A stretch of DNA of 64,000 nt from Mariniflexile maritimum (GCF_009746565.1 NZ_WRPN01000009.1:104093-168092); one strand, 5' to 3'; shown: positions 25,645 through 34,636, counted from the first letter of the stretch. Numbers and translations: made by a program. Notes: generated by a model not told the origin, from the sequence alone.

Positions 25645-25674
25645 AACAGGAGGTTATTTTACTTGAATCCTGTT
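25645..25674 (+). terminator. Weak terminator-like hairpin after nadD
   Basis: AACAGGA (25645-25651) pairs with TCCTGTT (25668-25674), with a loop of 16 nt. It lies between the convergent nadD and ppnP genes. There is only a modest A/T flank. Confidence 0.4.
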
Positions 25675-25715
25675 CAAAATAGTACCAAACCTTGCCGAAA
25701 ATTTACGAGCAACCG

Positions 25716-25997
25716 TTATTTATATTGGCACAAATACGAGGTTTGCACCGTTACCTTAACCTGAAACTTTTTGTTGGCATCAATTTCATAAGCTTCTCCT
25801 GCCTTAAATGTTTTCCAATCGGTAGCGTTGGGCAGTTTTACGGTCATTTCACCTTCAATAACGCGCATGGTTTCGTGTTGTGAAGTTCCAAATTCATAGC
25901 TGCCTGGGTTCATAACCCCTAAGGTGGAGGTTCCTGTGGCGGTTTTGTAGCCCATCGATTTTACATTGCCATCAAAATATTCGTTTACCGAAATCAT
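25716..25997 (-). CDS. ppnP: Pyrimidine/purine nucleoside phosphorylase (PpnP, DUF1255)
   Basis: A 93-residue single-cupin protein with MISVNEYFDGNVKSMGY at the N-terminus and GVMNPGSYEFGT/ETMRVIEGEMTV in the middle, as in E. coli PpnP (YaiE). It phosphorolyses nucleosides to base and ribose-1-phosphate. The length is the same as in E. coli. A minus-strand -7 element lies 23 bp upstream. Confidence 0.92.
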   Translation of the reverse strand: MISVNEYFDGNVKSMGYKTATGTSTLGVMNPGSYEFGTSQHETMRVIEGEMTVKLPNATDWKTFKAGEAYEIDANKKFQVKVTVQTSYLCQYK

Positions 25998-26020
25998 TTT
26001 ATCTTATTTTAAATTTTTCA

Positions 26021-26028
26021 CAAAAGTA
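26021..26028 (-). promoter_or_regulatory. -7 element of ppnP
   Basis: On the minus strand it reads TACTTTTG, matching TAnnTTTG, 23 bp before the ppnP ATG. Confidence 0.5.
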
Positions 26029-26083
26029 AATAACTGAACACCAAATTATGCTACGATATACCCAATTTAATGATAAAAAAAAC

Positions 26084-26108
26084 AAAGCCATCGTAATTTG
26101 ATGGCTTT
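26084..26108 (-). terminator. Terminator of the PiT phosphate transporter gene
   Basis: AAAGCCATC (26084-26092) pairs with GATGGCTTT (26100-26108), loop 7 nt. On the minus strand the stem is followed by a T-rich run, 16 bp after the transporter stop. Confidence 0.8.
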
Positions 26109-26123
26109 ATATCATCAACTAAA

Positions 26124-28454
26124 CTATTTTTTGGCTTCTAAATGGTGAGCAGGCGCTACGGTGGCAGGTTTTACTTTGCCGTCGTGTGCTTTGTAATATT
26201 CTTCTAAAAGATTCATGGTGGCGTTCAATAAATCTTTGGTTTCCAATAAGATGCTAAAATACAGGGTGGTGTTTTTAGGGCTCGATTCCTCTGAACGGGT
26301 ACGTTCTACCTGTTTCTGGATTTTCGAACTTACCAAGCCCAAAATTTCCTCTTTTCTACCTAAAATAATGCCTATTTCCTCAAAAGACCTGGAGTCGAAA
26401 GCTTTTTTGGTGTTATTGAAAAACGTTTCAAAACGCTCATCTACTTCTTTCAGTTCTTTTATTTGGTTAAATTTTAGTTTTCTATGGTTGTTATGAACGT
26501 GTTTATGGCTTACTTTGGTAATGTACTCCAAGGATTGGGTCATGTCTTGAAGGTAGCCCAAAATATGGATGTAAAAATTGCTGGCACCTAGGCTCGATTC
26601 GTCTAAATTCTTAATAAAATAGAAGATGTTGTCGCGCAATTCGTCCACTTCTTCCGATAGTTTCACGATTTGCTTTTTGTTCTTTTTCAACAAAGTTAAA
26701 TCTTGTAGGGCGAGTCCGTTAATGGCATTGGTGTATATTTTATTGCCGCGTTTAACCACATTGGCGATGTTGTTGGCACTTTCGTGGATAACCCCTTGAA
26801 TGGAACTGCTTTCCGCCTTTGTTAAGCTGTCTTCGGCTTTGAGTTCCTTAGATTTTTTTCTGTGTGCCAACGAGCTGCGTACCAATAAAGCGAACGCCAC
26901 AAACAATAATATAGGGAACATAATTTCAACATTCAAGTTTAAAAGATAGGCTACCAAAGCGGCTGCCATAAAGGCACTAAATGCGGTAAAAAACCAACCG
27001 CCAATAACGTTTATTACTCCAGCTACACGGTACACGGCACTTTCTGCGCCCCAGGCACGATCGGCAAGCGATGTACCCATGGCAACCATAAAAGTTACAT
27101 AAGTAGTTGAGAGGGGCAATTTATAGGACGTTGCGATGGAAATTAATACGGCTGCAACCATAAGGTTTACTGCGGCACGAACCAAATCGAATGCAGGAAG
27201 TTCGTGTTTTTTGTCCTTACTAAGTTTAATAACGGGCACTTCAAATTGTTTGTCTATGCGCGCTTGCCAAGCTTTGGGCAATAAATAAGCAGAAACTTGC
27301 GACATTAAAATGGCAAATCGAACAAAGCTGCGCGACATAAAATTAGGCTGGAAACGCTCTTTGGTACTGCTTTGGCTTGCTAGATCGACCGAGGTTTTTA
27401 CAACGCTTTTTGCTTTTGATGAAAACCAAAGCGTTAATACCATGATGACGCCCGCAAAAAGCAGTAGAAATGTTGGGGTTGTAGCTTTGGCACCAAGGCT
27501 ATGCATGGTAAACTCGGTAGCGGGTAACCCTAAGGTGTTAATGGCAGGATTCATAAAGTCTAAATACGCCTGATAAGCTCCGGTAGATGGGCCAATAAAG
27601 TTAACCAGGTCGTTGCCCGCAAAGGCCAATGCCAGGGCAAAGGTGCCTATAATAATCACTATTTTATAGATATTCGCTTTCGCAAATAGTATTAAAGCAT
27701 AAGAAAATAACGACCAAAAAATAAGACTAAGCGCAACGATACTATATACTTTATGCTCTAAAAAATCCTTTATGGTTTCCCCATTGGTAATGGCAAAGGT
27801 TTGTTTGGCAAAATTAGTACCGCCTATACCCTTTAGGAAAATGAAATAAGTAAGTGAGGTGATGGCCAACCCCCCAAATAGGGCACCTACCCATTTTGCC
27901 TTCCTTTCAAAATTATAGGATAATAAAACCCGTGCTACCCATTGTACAAAAGCACCCACGGTAAAGGAGATGATTACCGAGAGCAGAATACCATAAACAA
28001 TTTCAGAGGCTTTGGAGGTATTAATGTATTGAAGTAAATCGCTAAATGTGCCTCCTGAATTCCCTATTTTGATGAGAGCAATGGCAACGGCAGCGCCCAA
28101 TAACTCAAATACAATGGAAACGGTTGTTGAGGTAGGCATGCCAATGGAATTGAAAAAATCCAGTAAGAGGATGTCGGTTATCATTACCGCCATGAAAATA
28201 ATCATGATTTCGCTAAAAACGAATTCTCCCGGAACAAAAATCCCATTACGTGCTACTTCCATCATTCCGCTAGAAAAAACGGCACCAATGGTTACGCCCA
28301 AACTTGCCACAATCATCAAGGTTTTAAAAGAAACGGCCTTGGAGCCAATGGCAGAATTTAGAAAGTTTACGGCATCGTTGCTTACGCCCACTACCAAATC
28401 GGCAATCGCTAAAATGGCAAGGGCAATGATCATTAATAAGTAAATATTATCCAT
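26124..28454 (-). CDS. Inorganic phosphate transporter, PiT family, with C-terminal PhoU/DUF47-like domain
   Basis: A 776-residue inner-membrane protein. Two PiT signatures are present: GVSNDAVNFLNSAIGS (about 23-38) and AFAGNDLVNFIGPSTGAY (about 280-297). About twelve membrane helices run to residue 540. The last 220 residues are soluble, helical and charged, resembling a PhoU/DUF47 regulator fused to the transporter. It should import phosphate by ion symport. Upstream (28474-28517) is an 11-bp direct repeat of AAGTTA/TTGTTA that looks like a Pho box. The next gene upstream on this strand is a phosphate-type porin. Confidence 0.93.
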   Translation of the reverse strand: MDNIYLLMIIALAILAIADLVVGVSNDAVNFLNSAIGSKAVSFKTLMIVASLGVTIGAVFSSGMMEVARNGIFVPGEFVFSEIMIIFMAVMITDILLLDFFNSIGMPTSTTVSIVFELLGAAVAIALIKIGNSGGTFSDLLQYINTSKASEIVYGILLSVIISFTVGAFVQWVARVLLSYNFERKAKWVGALFGGLAITSLTYFIFLKGIGGTNFAKQTFAITNGETIKDFLEHKVYSIVALSLIFWSLFSYALILFAKANIYKIVIIIGTFALALAFAGNDLVNFIGPSTGAYQAYLDFMNPAINTLGLPATEFTMHSLGAKATTPTFLLLFAGVIMVLTLWFSSKAKSVVKTSVDLASQSSTKERFQPNFMSRSFVRFAILMSQVSAYLLPKAWQARIDKQFEVPVIKLSKDKKHELPAFDLVRAAVNLMVAAVLISIATSYKLPLSTTYVTFMVAMGTSLADRAWGAESAVYRVAGVINVIGGWFFTAFSAFMAAALVAYLLNLNVEIMFPILLFVAFALLVRSSLAHRKKSKELKAEDSLTKAESSSIQGVIHESANNIANVVKRGNKIYTNAINGLALQDLTLLKKNKKQIVKLSEEVDELRDNIFYFIKNLDESSLGASNFYIHILGYLQDMTQSLEYITKVSHKHVHNNHRKLKFNQIKELKEVDERFETFFNNTKKAFDSRSFEEIGIILGRKEEILGLVSSKIQKQVERTRSEESSPKNTTLYFSILLETKDLLNATMNLLEEYYKAHDGKVKPATVAPAHHLEAKK

Positions 28455-28473
28455 AGTTAGTTAAATATGTTTA

Positions 28474-28517
28474 CAAATATCTTGTGTATTTATGGTTATT
28501 AAGTTACCAAATTGTTA
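28474..28517 (-). promoter_or_regulatory. Promoter and Pho-box-like repeat of the PiT gene
   Basis: Plus-strand half-sites AAGTTA (28501-28506) and TTGTTA (28512-28517) are 11 bp apart; on the minus strand they read TAACTT and TAACAA. The -7-like GATATTTG lies at 28474-28481. The gap to the proximal half-site is 19 bp (8+11). Confidence 0.55.
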
Positions 28518-28527
28518 TGTTTTTTTA

Positions 28528-29724
28528 TTAAAAGCGAATCTCGCATTGAAGGCGATACATTAATTGATTGTTGTTGTTCGCAACATCCAAATAGCTGATA
28601 TCCGACTGTAATTTTAAATTATGTCCTACTATATATTTTGAAACACACATTGTGTATTGGTTTTCGGCATCTTTCCCTGTAATGGTTTTGTTTAAAGTAA
28701 TATTGGTATAGCGCCCGGAAAGTTCCCAATCGGTTTTAAAAAGATAGCCCGCTTGTAAGTTTACGCCACTGCCAACCTGTACTTCGGCACGGGTTAAGGT
28801 ACCATCGGTATTTTTGGCATACGGATTTTTGGCATCTCGATTGGCATATTCAGCCATTAGTGAAAGCCCATGGTATTTAAACATGGCATCTACAAAAACC
28901 GTGTTGGTGTTGGTTTCAAACAGCCCATTGCCGCCATCAATTGTCATATACGACCCTTGATTGCCTCGTGTTTTTACAGCCTTGTTGTTAAAATCATACG
29001 ATGCGGCAAGGGCCAGTTTTGGTGATGCCTCGCGCTTTAAATCGCCACCGGAATAATCGCCTTTATTGTCAAATTCCCCAAAGGGCAATAATTCTAAACG
29101 TGTGGTATATTGGTGGCCACCAAGATTTCCGGTGGTTATATTTCTGCCCTCACCCTGGGAAAAGGCAAAGGATTCTTTAACCACAAAAGATTTTGTTAAA
29201 TTGAAATGATGGTGTAGCTGGAAACCCATATCGCGGTCAATAGAAAACATATTGTTAAGCAACGAGCGGTTTACAAATTGAAGGTTGCCAGATGAAATTA
29301 CCTGCTCCCTGTTTCCCGGTAATTTGGTTTGGCCAAACCAAAGCTGGAAGTTTTTATGGAAATGCCATATTATTACGGCATCCCTTATATATCTGGGGGT
29401 GTTATCGGTATATATGGATGCTCCCGAAATATCGGAGTTTGATAACCCTATCTGTAACTTATATTCGATTTTCGGACTAAAAGCGAAACCTTCAAAGCGA
29501 AGTCGTGCCCTGCGAACCATAAAACTGGTTTCGTTCTTTTGGTTTTCTTCCCAAACAGATTCACTTAAAAATTGGGTTCTTAAACCTACTTTCATGGCCC
29601 AAGAACTATCTTGCCCTACTATGTTTAATAGACCTTTTCCAAATTTAGAGCTTTTAATGTCTTGTGCGCTCAGCGAAGTAGTTGCATAAATTAATAATGC
29701 AACGATTGAAAACTTAATTTTCAT
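28528..29724 (-). CDS. Phosphate-selective porin O/P-like outer-membrane protein
   Basis: A 398-residue beta-barrel with signal peptide MKIKFSIVALLIYATTSLSA-Q. Typical OprO/OprP-family features: KVGLRTQFLSESVW, FMVRRARLRFEGFAFSPKIEYKLQIGLSN, WFGQTKLPGNREQ, and the barrel ending in a C-terminal Phe (LQCEIRF). It lets anions such as phosphate cross the outer membrane. It lies 73 bp upstream of the PiT transporter gene on the same strand, and has a well-formed Pho-box-like repeat 8 bp from its -7 element. Family recognition is good; phosphate specificity is inferred from family and context. Confidence 0.85.
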   Translation of the reverse strand: MKIKFSIVALLIYATTSLSAQDIKSSKFGKGLLNIVGQDSSWAMKVGLRTQFLSESVWEENQKNETSFMVRRARLRFEGFAFSPKIEYKLQIGLSNSDISGASIYTDNTPRYIRDAVIIWHFHKNFQLWFGQTKLPGNREQVISSGNLQFVNRSLLNNMFSIDRDMGFQLHHHFNLTKSFVVKESFAFSQGEGRNITTGNLGGHQYTTRLELLPFGEFDNKGDYSGGDLKREASPKLALAASYDFNNKAVKTRGNQGSYMTIDGGNGLFETNTNTVFVDAMFKYHGLSLMAEYANRDAKNPYAKNTDGTLTRAEVQVGSGVNLQAGYLFKTDWELSGRYTNITLNKTITGKDAENQYTMCVSKYIVGHNLKLQSDISYLDVANNNNQLMYRLQCEIRF

Positions 29725-29749
29725 TAATCGTTTTTAGTTTTTGTCGCTG

Positions 29750-29782
29750 CAAAGAACCAAATTCTATGTTAACTGAATGTTA
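29750..29782 (-). promoter_or_regulatory. Promoter and Pho-box-like repeat of the porin gene
   Basis: Two perfect ATGTTA half-sites (29766-29771, 29777-29782) spaced 11 bp (TAACAT on the minus strand), 8 bp from GTTCTTTG (29750-29757), the probable -7 element. The TonB receptor promoter has the same -7 octamer at the same 8-bp distance. Confidence 0.65.
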
Positions 29783-29810
29783 CCTAATGATTAAGTTTAT
29801 AAATAAAAAA

Positions 29811-29831
29811 GCTGCCTTGGCCTAAGGCAGC
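29811..29831 (-). terminator. Strong hairpin in the porin upstream region (terminator-like on the minus strand)
   Basis: GCTGCCTT (29811-29818) pairs with AAGGCAGC (29824-29831), loop 5 nt. On the minus strand it is followed by TTTTTT. No minus-strand gene ends here, so it may insulate the Pho-box promoter or terminate a short transcript. Confidence 0.55.
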
Positions 29832-30049
29832 CTCATTAGAACTCATGATAATGTAGTCGACAAAAACTAATAGATTATATGAAAAACTAATTGTAGTGTC
29901 TTAAGACTTTGCGAATATCCATATTTTAATTTAGTTGATTGTAATGCCAATATTAAGTAATTATTAAATCCAATGTTAAATTTATCATTGGTAACACGCT
30001 TTAAAACAAATAGTTATGCTTTAAAAGTTAACATAACGTTACGAAACCG
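29832..30049. other. Rest of the 383-bp gap between the porin gene and the MORN-like gene
   Basis: AT-rich DNA without an open frame of interest. It contains single TAACAC/TAACAT hexamers near 29992 and 30029 but no clear 11-bp pair. Confidence 0.4.
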
Positions 30050-30080
30050 TTGTTTTAATGTTAGTAAAGTTGTATATTTG
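30050..30080 (+). promoter_or_regulatory. Promoter of the MORN-like small exported protein
   Basis: TTG at 30050-30052, 20-bp spacer, TATATTTG at 30073-30080; a complete -33/-7 match. ATG follows 27 bp later. Confidence 0.65.
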
Positions 30081-30107
30081 ATATATATAATGTTAAACCC
30101 CATAATT

Positions 30108-30443
30108 ATGAAGAAGTTAGTTTTGCTTTTTGCCTTTTTAATTACTGTGGTCTCTTTTGCACAACAAAAGAGGGATTTAAAACTTAACAAAGACACCAAT
30201 TTAATTGAAGTTGTTTATTATCATGACAATGGAGTTGTAAGTCAAACAGGATTTTACACTACAGATGGTAAATTACAAGGCGAATGGTTAAGTTTTGATA
30301 CAGCAGGCAAAAAAACGGTTTCTGGAAATTATGATAATGGTAAAAAAGTCGACAAATGGTTTTATTACACCAATGAAACTATAAAAGAAGTAGATTATAG
30401 CAATAACGCTATTGCGAGTTTAAAGGAATCTGAAATTCAATAG
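30108..30443 (+). CDS. Small exported MORN-repeat-like protein
   Basis: A 111-residue protein with signal peptide KKLVLLFAFLITVVSFA-Q. It has MORN/YwqK-type repeats: VVYYHDNGVVSQTGFYTTDGKLQGEWLSFDTAGKKTVSGNYDNGKKVDKWFYY. I choose ATG 30108 because it starts the signal peptide and lies 27 bp after a full promoter; longer frames upstream cross that promoter. Its function is unknown. It is transcribed opposite to the phosphate genes on both sides and ends at a bidirectional terminator. Confidence 0.8.
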   Translation: MKKLVLLFAFLITVVSFAQQKRDLKLNKDTNLIEVVYYHDNGVVSQTGFYTTDGKLQGEWLSFDTAGKKTVSGNYDNGKKVDKWFYYTNETIKEVDYSNNAIASLKESEIQ

Positions 30444-30462
30444 AATTAGGTTTTTTGATAAA

Positions 30463-30509
30463 CTATAAACAGAAAAGCATCCCAACGTGGGATGCTTTTC
30501 TGTTTATAG
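30463..30509. terminator. Bidirectional terminator between convergent genes
   Basis: A perfect 22-bp inverted repeat (30463-30484, 30488-30509) with an ACG loop. The stem includes AAAAGCATCCC/GGGATGCTTTT. It serves the MORN-like gene (+) and the beta-helix lipoprotein gene (-). Confidence 0.9.
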
Positions 30510-30524
30510 AAGCAGCGTTTTTAA

Positions 30525-31643
30525 TTAATTACTTGTCCAAGTCGCCCAAGTAGGTAAGTTTGCACCATTACCAGCACCAGTTTGGGTTGTAACGTAAGTT
30601 GCCACCGTATTGTTTGCAGTTACAAAGTTAATGCCGTTTACTTTAAAATCACCTGCCGCAATTCTTGCAGTTGCACCTGTTCCAGAATCTAATTTAGCAA
30701 AAGTAGCAGGCATATCATTGGCTACAAATAAGTTTGTGTAAGTTTGTTTACCTCCTCCTTCTTTAAAATTGATCGCTTTTTCAGAAGCTGTAAATTTAGC
30801 CTCAGAGCCTTTTACGATTGATACGTTTGAAATTTTAGCATCTGTCATAGGTAAAGCTACATCGTTAGCACCATTGTTAGAACCTTCAATGCCTCCAAAA
30901 GAAACACCAGAGATGTAAACATTTGAAATAGTTCCAATGTAACCATCAGCGAAATCCAATGAATCATCATACGAATTTATTAATACTAAGTTAGTAGCAT
31001 TTACTGCACCACCAAAAAATTCAACAGCATCATCGCCGCTTTCATAAGTATAAATATTGTTTACTACTGTTCCACTACCTACGCCAAAGAAAGAAACACC
31101 GTTATATTCTTTAGTATCACTAAATTTAGAACCAGTATAGGAGATTTTTAAGTAAGTAATTGACCCAGATGAATCAGCATTATTGTTGCCACCGTATAGC
31201 AAACCACCAACTTCAGAAGTTCCATTGTCGCCAGTGTTAACCTTTGCATCACCGCAAATAATTAAACCGCCCCAGTTACCTTCGGCAGGGGTTGTTTTAC
31301 CAGATGTCATAACTACAGGTTTAGCAGAAGTACCATTAATGAATATTTTGGCACCTCTTTCTACGGCTATGAAAATTGTTTTAGCTTTTTCAGTATCCGC
31401 AGTTGGGTCTGATTGAATTTTTGTTCCAGCAGGGATAATTAATGTAGCACCAGATTTTACAACTAAACCACCAGTTAGTGTGTATGTTTGTGTAGCATCT
31501 AATGTTACAGTGCCATCTGTAATAGTACCTTTTAAATCATCTACTTTTAAGTCAAACGAACTACTTGTGGTAGGATTATCGTCTTTAGTACAGCTTGTTG
31601 AACCAAGTGCTAAAATTGCTATTGCTAAAATTAATTTTTTCAT
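30525..31643 (-). CDS. Beta-helix-type surface lipoprotein partnered with the TonB receptor
   Basis: A 372-residue lipoprotein with lipobox GSTSC (Cys18) followed by TKDD. The mature protein begins with a strand-turn pattern (TLTGGLVVKSGATLIIPAGTKI) and continues with short Gly/Asn-rich strands (FFGVGSGTVVNNIYTYESGDDAVEFFGGAVNATNL), as in parallel beta-helix proteins. No catalytic motif was recognised. The next gene upstream on the same strand is a TonB-dependent receptor, so it is likely the surface-exposed partner that binds the substrate. Its promoter has three half-sites with 11-bp spacing, like the phosphate genes. Databases sometimes misname such proteins as transporters; it has no membrane helices. 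Confidence 0.75.
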   Translation of the reverse strand: MKKLILAIAILALGSTSCTKDDNPTTSSSFDLKVDDLKGTITDGTVTLDATQTYTLTGGLVVKSGATLIIPAGTKIQSDPTADTEKAKTIFIAVERGAKIFINGTSAKPVVMTSGKTTPAEGNWGGLIICGDAKVNTGDNGTSEVGGLLYGGNNNADSSGSITYLKISYTGSKFSDTKEYNGVSFFGVGSGTVVNNIYTYESGDDAVEFFGGAVNATNLVLINSYDDSLDFADGYIGTISNVYISGVSFGGIEGSNNGANDVALPMTDAKISNVSIVKGSEAKFTASEKAINFKEGGGKQTYTNLFVANDMPATFAKLDSGTGATARIAAGDFKVNGINFVTANNTVATYVTTQTGAGNGANLPTWATWTSN

Positions 31644-31679
31644 TTTTTTTTTAAATTATGTTTGAGTTTTTTAACAGTA

Positions 31680-31734
31680 CAAATGAACATATTTAGTTTT
31701 TTTGTGGCGTTAAGCGATTATTATTATGCTGTTA
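31680..31734 (-). promoter_or_regulatory. Promoter and Pho-box-like repeats of the beta-helix lipoprotein gene
   Basis: Plus-strand half-sites GCGTTA (31707), TTATTA (31718) and CTGTTA (31729) are exactly 11 bp apart. The -7-like TTCATTTG is at 31680-31687; the gap to the proximal half-site is 19 bp (8+11). Confidence 0.5.
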
Positions 31735-31793
31735 AGGATTCTTGTAGTTTTTTAAATTCATTTAACATTAAATTTACATGCCTTTTAAATAAA

Positions 31794-31831
31794 GAAAAGA
31801 GGTAATTGTATAATAACAACTACCTCTTTTC
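31794..31831 (-). terminator. Terminator of the TonB receptor gene
   Basis: GAAAAGAGGTA (31794-31804) pairs perfectly with TACCTCTTTTC (31821-31831), 20 bp after the receptor stop on the minus strand. Confidence 0.75.
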
Positions 31832-31850
31832 AATAATTAAAGTGGTTTTT

Positions 31851-34613
31851 TTAGAACTTATAATTTAGGGACAAACTTAAGTTTGATCCTAGTTTGTAAG
31901 AACTTGCTAAAACATTGGCTGTTTTAATTAGTGGTGCTTTACTTTGGTCCGTTTCCCTTCTATAAGTTGGGTTTAATATGTTTTTATAGGACAATCCCAT
32001 TTTTAATTTTTTTGAAAGATTGGATTTTAGAATAAAATCCAATCTACTTATGGATTTGTCTATAAGGTTTCCTCTTTCTGAAGTTCCTATTACGGCTAGT
32101 TTATCTGAAACGTAGGCATAGGTAAGTGTTGCCGTAATATCTTTGCCATTTTTGAATTGTTTTAAATAAGAAATATCTGAATTTGCCAAAAAGTCTGAAG
32201 CTCCAGATAATTTTGAGTTTTGATAAGTAAAGTTTGCACCAAAACCATTTTCATTAATAACTTTTAGGTTGCTTAAATCTTGGTCTTGGTACATGTACGA
32301 ACCATTAAATCCAAAAGATAATTTTTCGTCCAAATCATTATCCTTGCCAAAATTGAAAATGTTTTTTCTTAGTTCTAATTCAATACCGGCTACAACCGCC
32401 CTATCACCAGTATTGGCATAAGTAATGTTTCCAGATGATGAATTGGTGAACATTTCATTTATGGGGTTTTGAATTAATTTCCCAAAAGCAGTTACAGTAA
32501 GTATTTCATCATTGCTAGGATATAACTCCCAACTTAAATCTGCATTGTAATTTGTTGAAGCGTATAATTTATCGTTTCCTTCATAAGATTGTCCAACTTC
32601 TTGAAAAAGTATTTTTACTTTTTCTTTAAATTGAGGTAATGTATAGGTGTTACTAGCTGCAAATTTTAAATTTTGTTTTTCATTTAATTTGTATTTAGCT
32701 ATTATGCTTGGTAAAAACTTTACCGGGGCATAAGTTTTGCCACTTCCATCGGGTGCATCTAAACTCACAAAATAAACATATTGCTCTATTTGTTCCAATC
32801 TGCCTCCTAAAATCACAGACAATTTATTGTTGAAGTTGTACAGTACATTTCCGAATACGGTATGGATGTTCAAATGGCCATTGTAAAGCTGGGAGAGCTT
32901 ACTAGAACTATCGCCCTCCGATACATCAAAGTTTGAACTATTCAAATACAAATCAGTGTTATTAAAACCGTCTCTAGTAAAAGTGGTTTTATTGGCTTGC
33001 GGGAAAAACGAATATTGTTGGGAATTAAAATCAACATTTTTCATTTTACCAGAGTATCCTAGCGTTGCTTTTCCTTTAAATTCGCCATCTGCATTTTTAT
33101 TAAAGTTATAGGATACTGAAAGGTTTGCTGAAAATTCGTTTTCTTCTAAGCTCTGGAAATATCTATGGTTGTTAATACTCGTATTTTTAAAAAAGGTGTA
33201 AGTTGAAGATCCATCATAAGTTGGTACAAATGTGTTTTGCATACGATCTGGAATTGTATTATCCAAAATGCTGTAACCAATATTCCATTCAGCATTCCAT
33301 CGCTCGTTATATTTATGTTTACCTAACAATTGGTTTACTAACAATTGCGTTTGGTCAAAAGTTCCGCGTTTAATAAAACCTATTGGATCCAATCCGGGAA
33401 ACTCGATATTTATCCCATCATATTCACTGTAATCTTGTGAAGACGAGTTTAAAAATAAAGCCGTGTAAAGTATAGAGTTATTATTGTTTATTTTGTAATC
33501 GGCTGTACCCATTACGGTTGTATTGGTGTTGTGTTTATATGATTTTTTAAAGTAATCAGCACTAGCAGTACCCTGAGCTGTAATATTTGTTCTGTAAACA
33601 CCTTCAATATATTTATTATCAGCATCAAATGAGGCTGTTAAAAATGCACCTAAACTGCTTTCAGATCCTAAACTGAATTTTTTTCCGGTCGATAGAAAAT
33701 AGGTATTGTTAAGTGTGTTGTTGTTTTTTTGGCGGTCCCAACTGGTTCCATAATTATACGGTAACAGCGGATTGCCAGGAGCAGTTCCAGAATCAAACCC
33801 TAGGTACGATGGACCATCCTGTAAATAAAAATCATCTACTTTTAAAACGTTCGTGTTAGCACCTAAGCCCACGCCTATTGTAATAAACGGCGTTCCGGAG
33901 AATTTTTTAGAAACAATATCGATATTGGCACCGCCAAAATCGGCATAATTTTGAGATTCAAAGGTTTTGCTAATCCCTACATACTCAACAATATCGGTGG
34001 TGAAAATATCCAAATTTATGTTTTTGTTTGAAGGATTGTTTGATGGCAATGGCAACCCATTTAAGGTTGTAACGTTATATCTATCGCCTAAACCCCTTAC
34101 AAATATACTTCCAGAGCCTTCTTGTTTAGAGATGCCACTCACTTTTGTTACAGCAGTTGCTACATCGCCAACGCCTTTTCTAGAAAGCTCATCGGCACCA
34201 ATTGATGCTTTAAACGCAACCGCCTTTTTTTGTTCCAATAATAAAGCGGTTTCGCTTTCCCGTTTTGTGTTGGCGGTAATCACCACTTCCGATAGTGAAG
34301 CGGCACTAGCAGCCATTTGCACGTTAACCTCAGTTGCTTTATTTGCAACAACAACAACTTTAATTTCCTGGGTTTCATAACCAACAAAGCTAAATACTAT
34401 GGTATGGGTTCCTGCCTCTAGGTTTGCAATGTTATAAGCACCGTCAATATCGGTTGTCGTTCCTTTTGTAGAGCCTTTTATTAATACGTTTGCAAAGGCC
34501 AAAGGTTCGTTGTTGTATTCTTTGTCGGTTAGCTTACCAACCACAGAACCTGTGTTTTGGCCATGTAAAATCGCTGCAAAAAACAATATTAAAATTAGGG
34601 TGATTTTTTTCAT
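31851..34613 (-). CDS. TonB-dependent receptor with CarboxypepD_reg-like N-terminal domain
   Basis: A 920-residue outer-membrane receptor. Signal peptide MKKITLILILFFAAILHG-Q; a CarboxypepD-regulatory-like domain (about 23-110, with GTTTDIDGAYNIANLEAGTHTIVFSFVGYETQEI); a plug domain (about 125-240, with SGISKQEGSGSIFVRGLGDRYNVTTLNG); then a barrel of about 22 strands ending in Phe (LSLNYKF). It should take up a ligand at the cost of proton motive force through TonB. The lipoprotein gene lies downstream on the same strand. Two Pho-box-like repeats precede it, 44 bp (4 x 11) apart. The ligand is unknown; a phosphorus compound is my inference from the promoter and neighbours. Confidence 0.92.
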   Translation of the reverse strand: MKKITLILILFFAAILHGQNTGSVVGKLTDKEYNNEPLAFANVLIKGSTKGTTTDIDGAYNIANLEAGTHTIVFSFVGYETQEIKVVVVANKATEVNVQMAASAASLSEVVITANTKRESETALLLEQKKAVAFKASIGADELSRKGVGDVATAVTKVSGISKQEGSGSIFVRGLGDRYNVTTLNGLPLPSNNPSNKNINLDIFTTDIVEYVGISKTFESQNYADFGGANIDIVSKKFSGTPFITIGVGLGANTNVLKVDDFYLQDGPSYLGFDSGTAPGNPLLPYNYGTSWDRQKNNNTLNNTYFLSTGKKFSLGSESSLGAFLTASFDADNKYIEGVYRTNITAQGTASADYFKKSYKHNTNTTVMGTADYKINNNNSILYTALFLNSSSQDYSEYDGINIEFPGLDPIGFIKRGTFDQTQLLVNQLLGKHKYNERWNAEWNIGYSILDNTIPDRMQNTFVPTYDGSSTYTFFKNTSINNHRYFQSLEENEFSANLSVSYNFNKNADGEFKGKATLGYSGKMKNVDFNSQQYSFFPQANKTTFTRDGFNNTDLYLNSSNFDVSEGDSSSKLSQLYNGHLNIHTVFGNVLYNFNNKLSVILGGRLEQIEQYVYFVSLDAPDGSGKTYAPVKFLPSIIAKYKLNEKQNLKFAASNTYTLPQFKEKVKILFQEVGQSYEGNDKLYASTNYNADLSWELYPSNDEILTVTAFGKLIQNPINEMFTNSSSGNITYANTGDRAVVAGIELELRKNIFNFGKDNDLDEKLSFGFNGSYMYQDQDLSNLKVINENGFGANFTYQNSKLSGASDFLANSDISYLKQFKNGKDITATLTYAYVSDKLAVIGTSERGNLIDKSISRLDFILKSNLSKKLKMGLSYKNILNPTYRRETDQSKAPLIKTANVLASSYKLGSNLSLSLNYKF

Positions 34614-34636
34614 TCTTTTTAGTTTTTATCTTGGTG

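Noticed and set aside
25692..25883. Plus-strand frame opposite ppnP
   Set aside because: It is the reverse complement of a well-supported cupin gene.
30029..30045. Pho-box-like pair upstream of the MORN-like gene (TAACAT, then TACGAA)
   Set aside because: The second half-site matches poorly and its distance from the -7 element does not fit the 8/19-bp rule of the other five promoters.
30014..30199. Minus-strand frame upstream of the MORN-like gene
   Set aside because: It overlaps a full plus-strand promoter and the signal peptide of the accepted gene.
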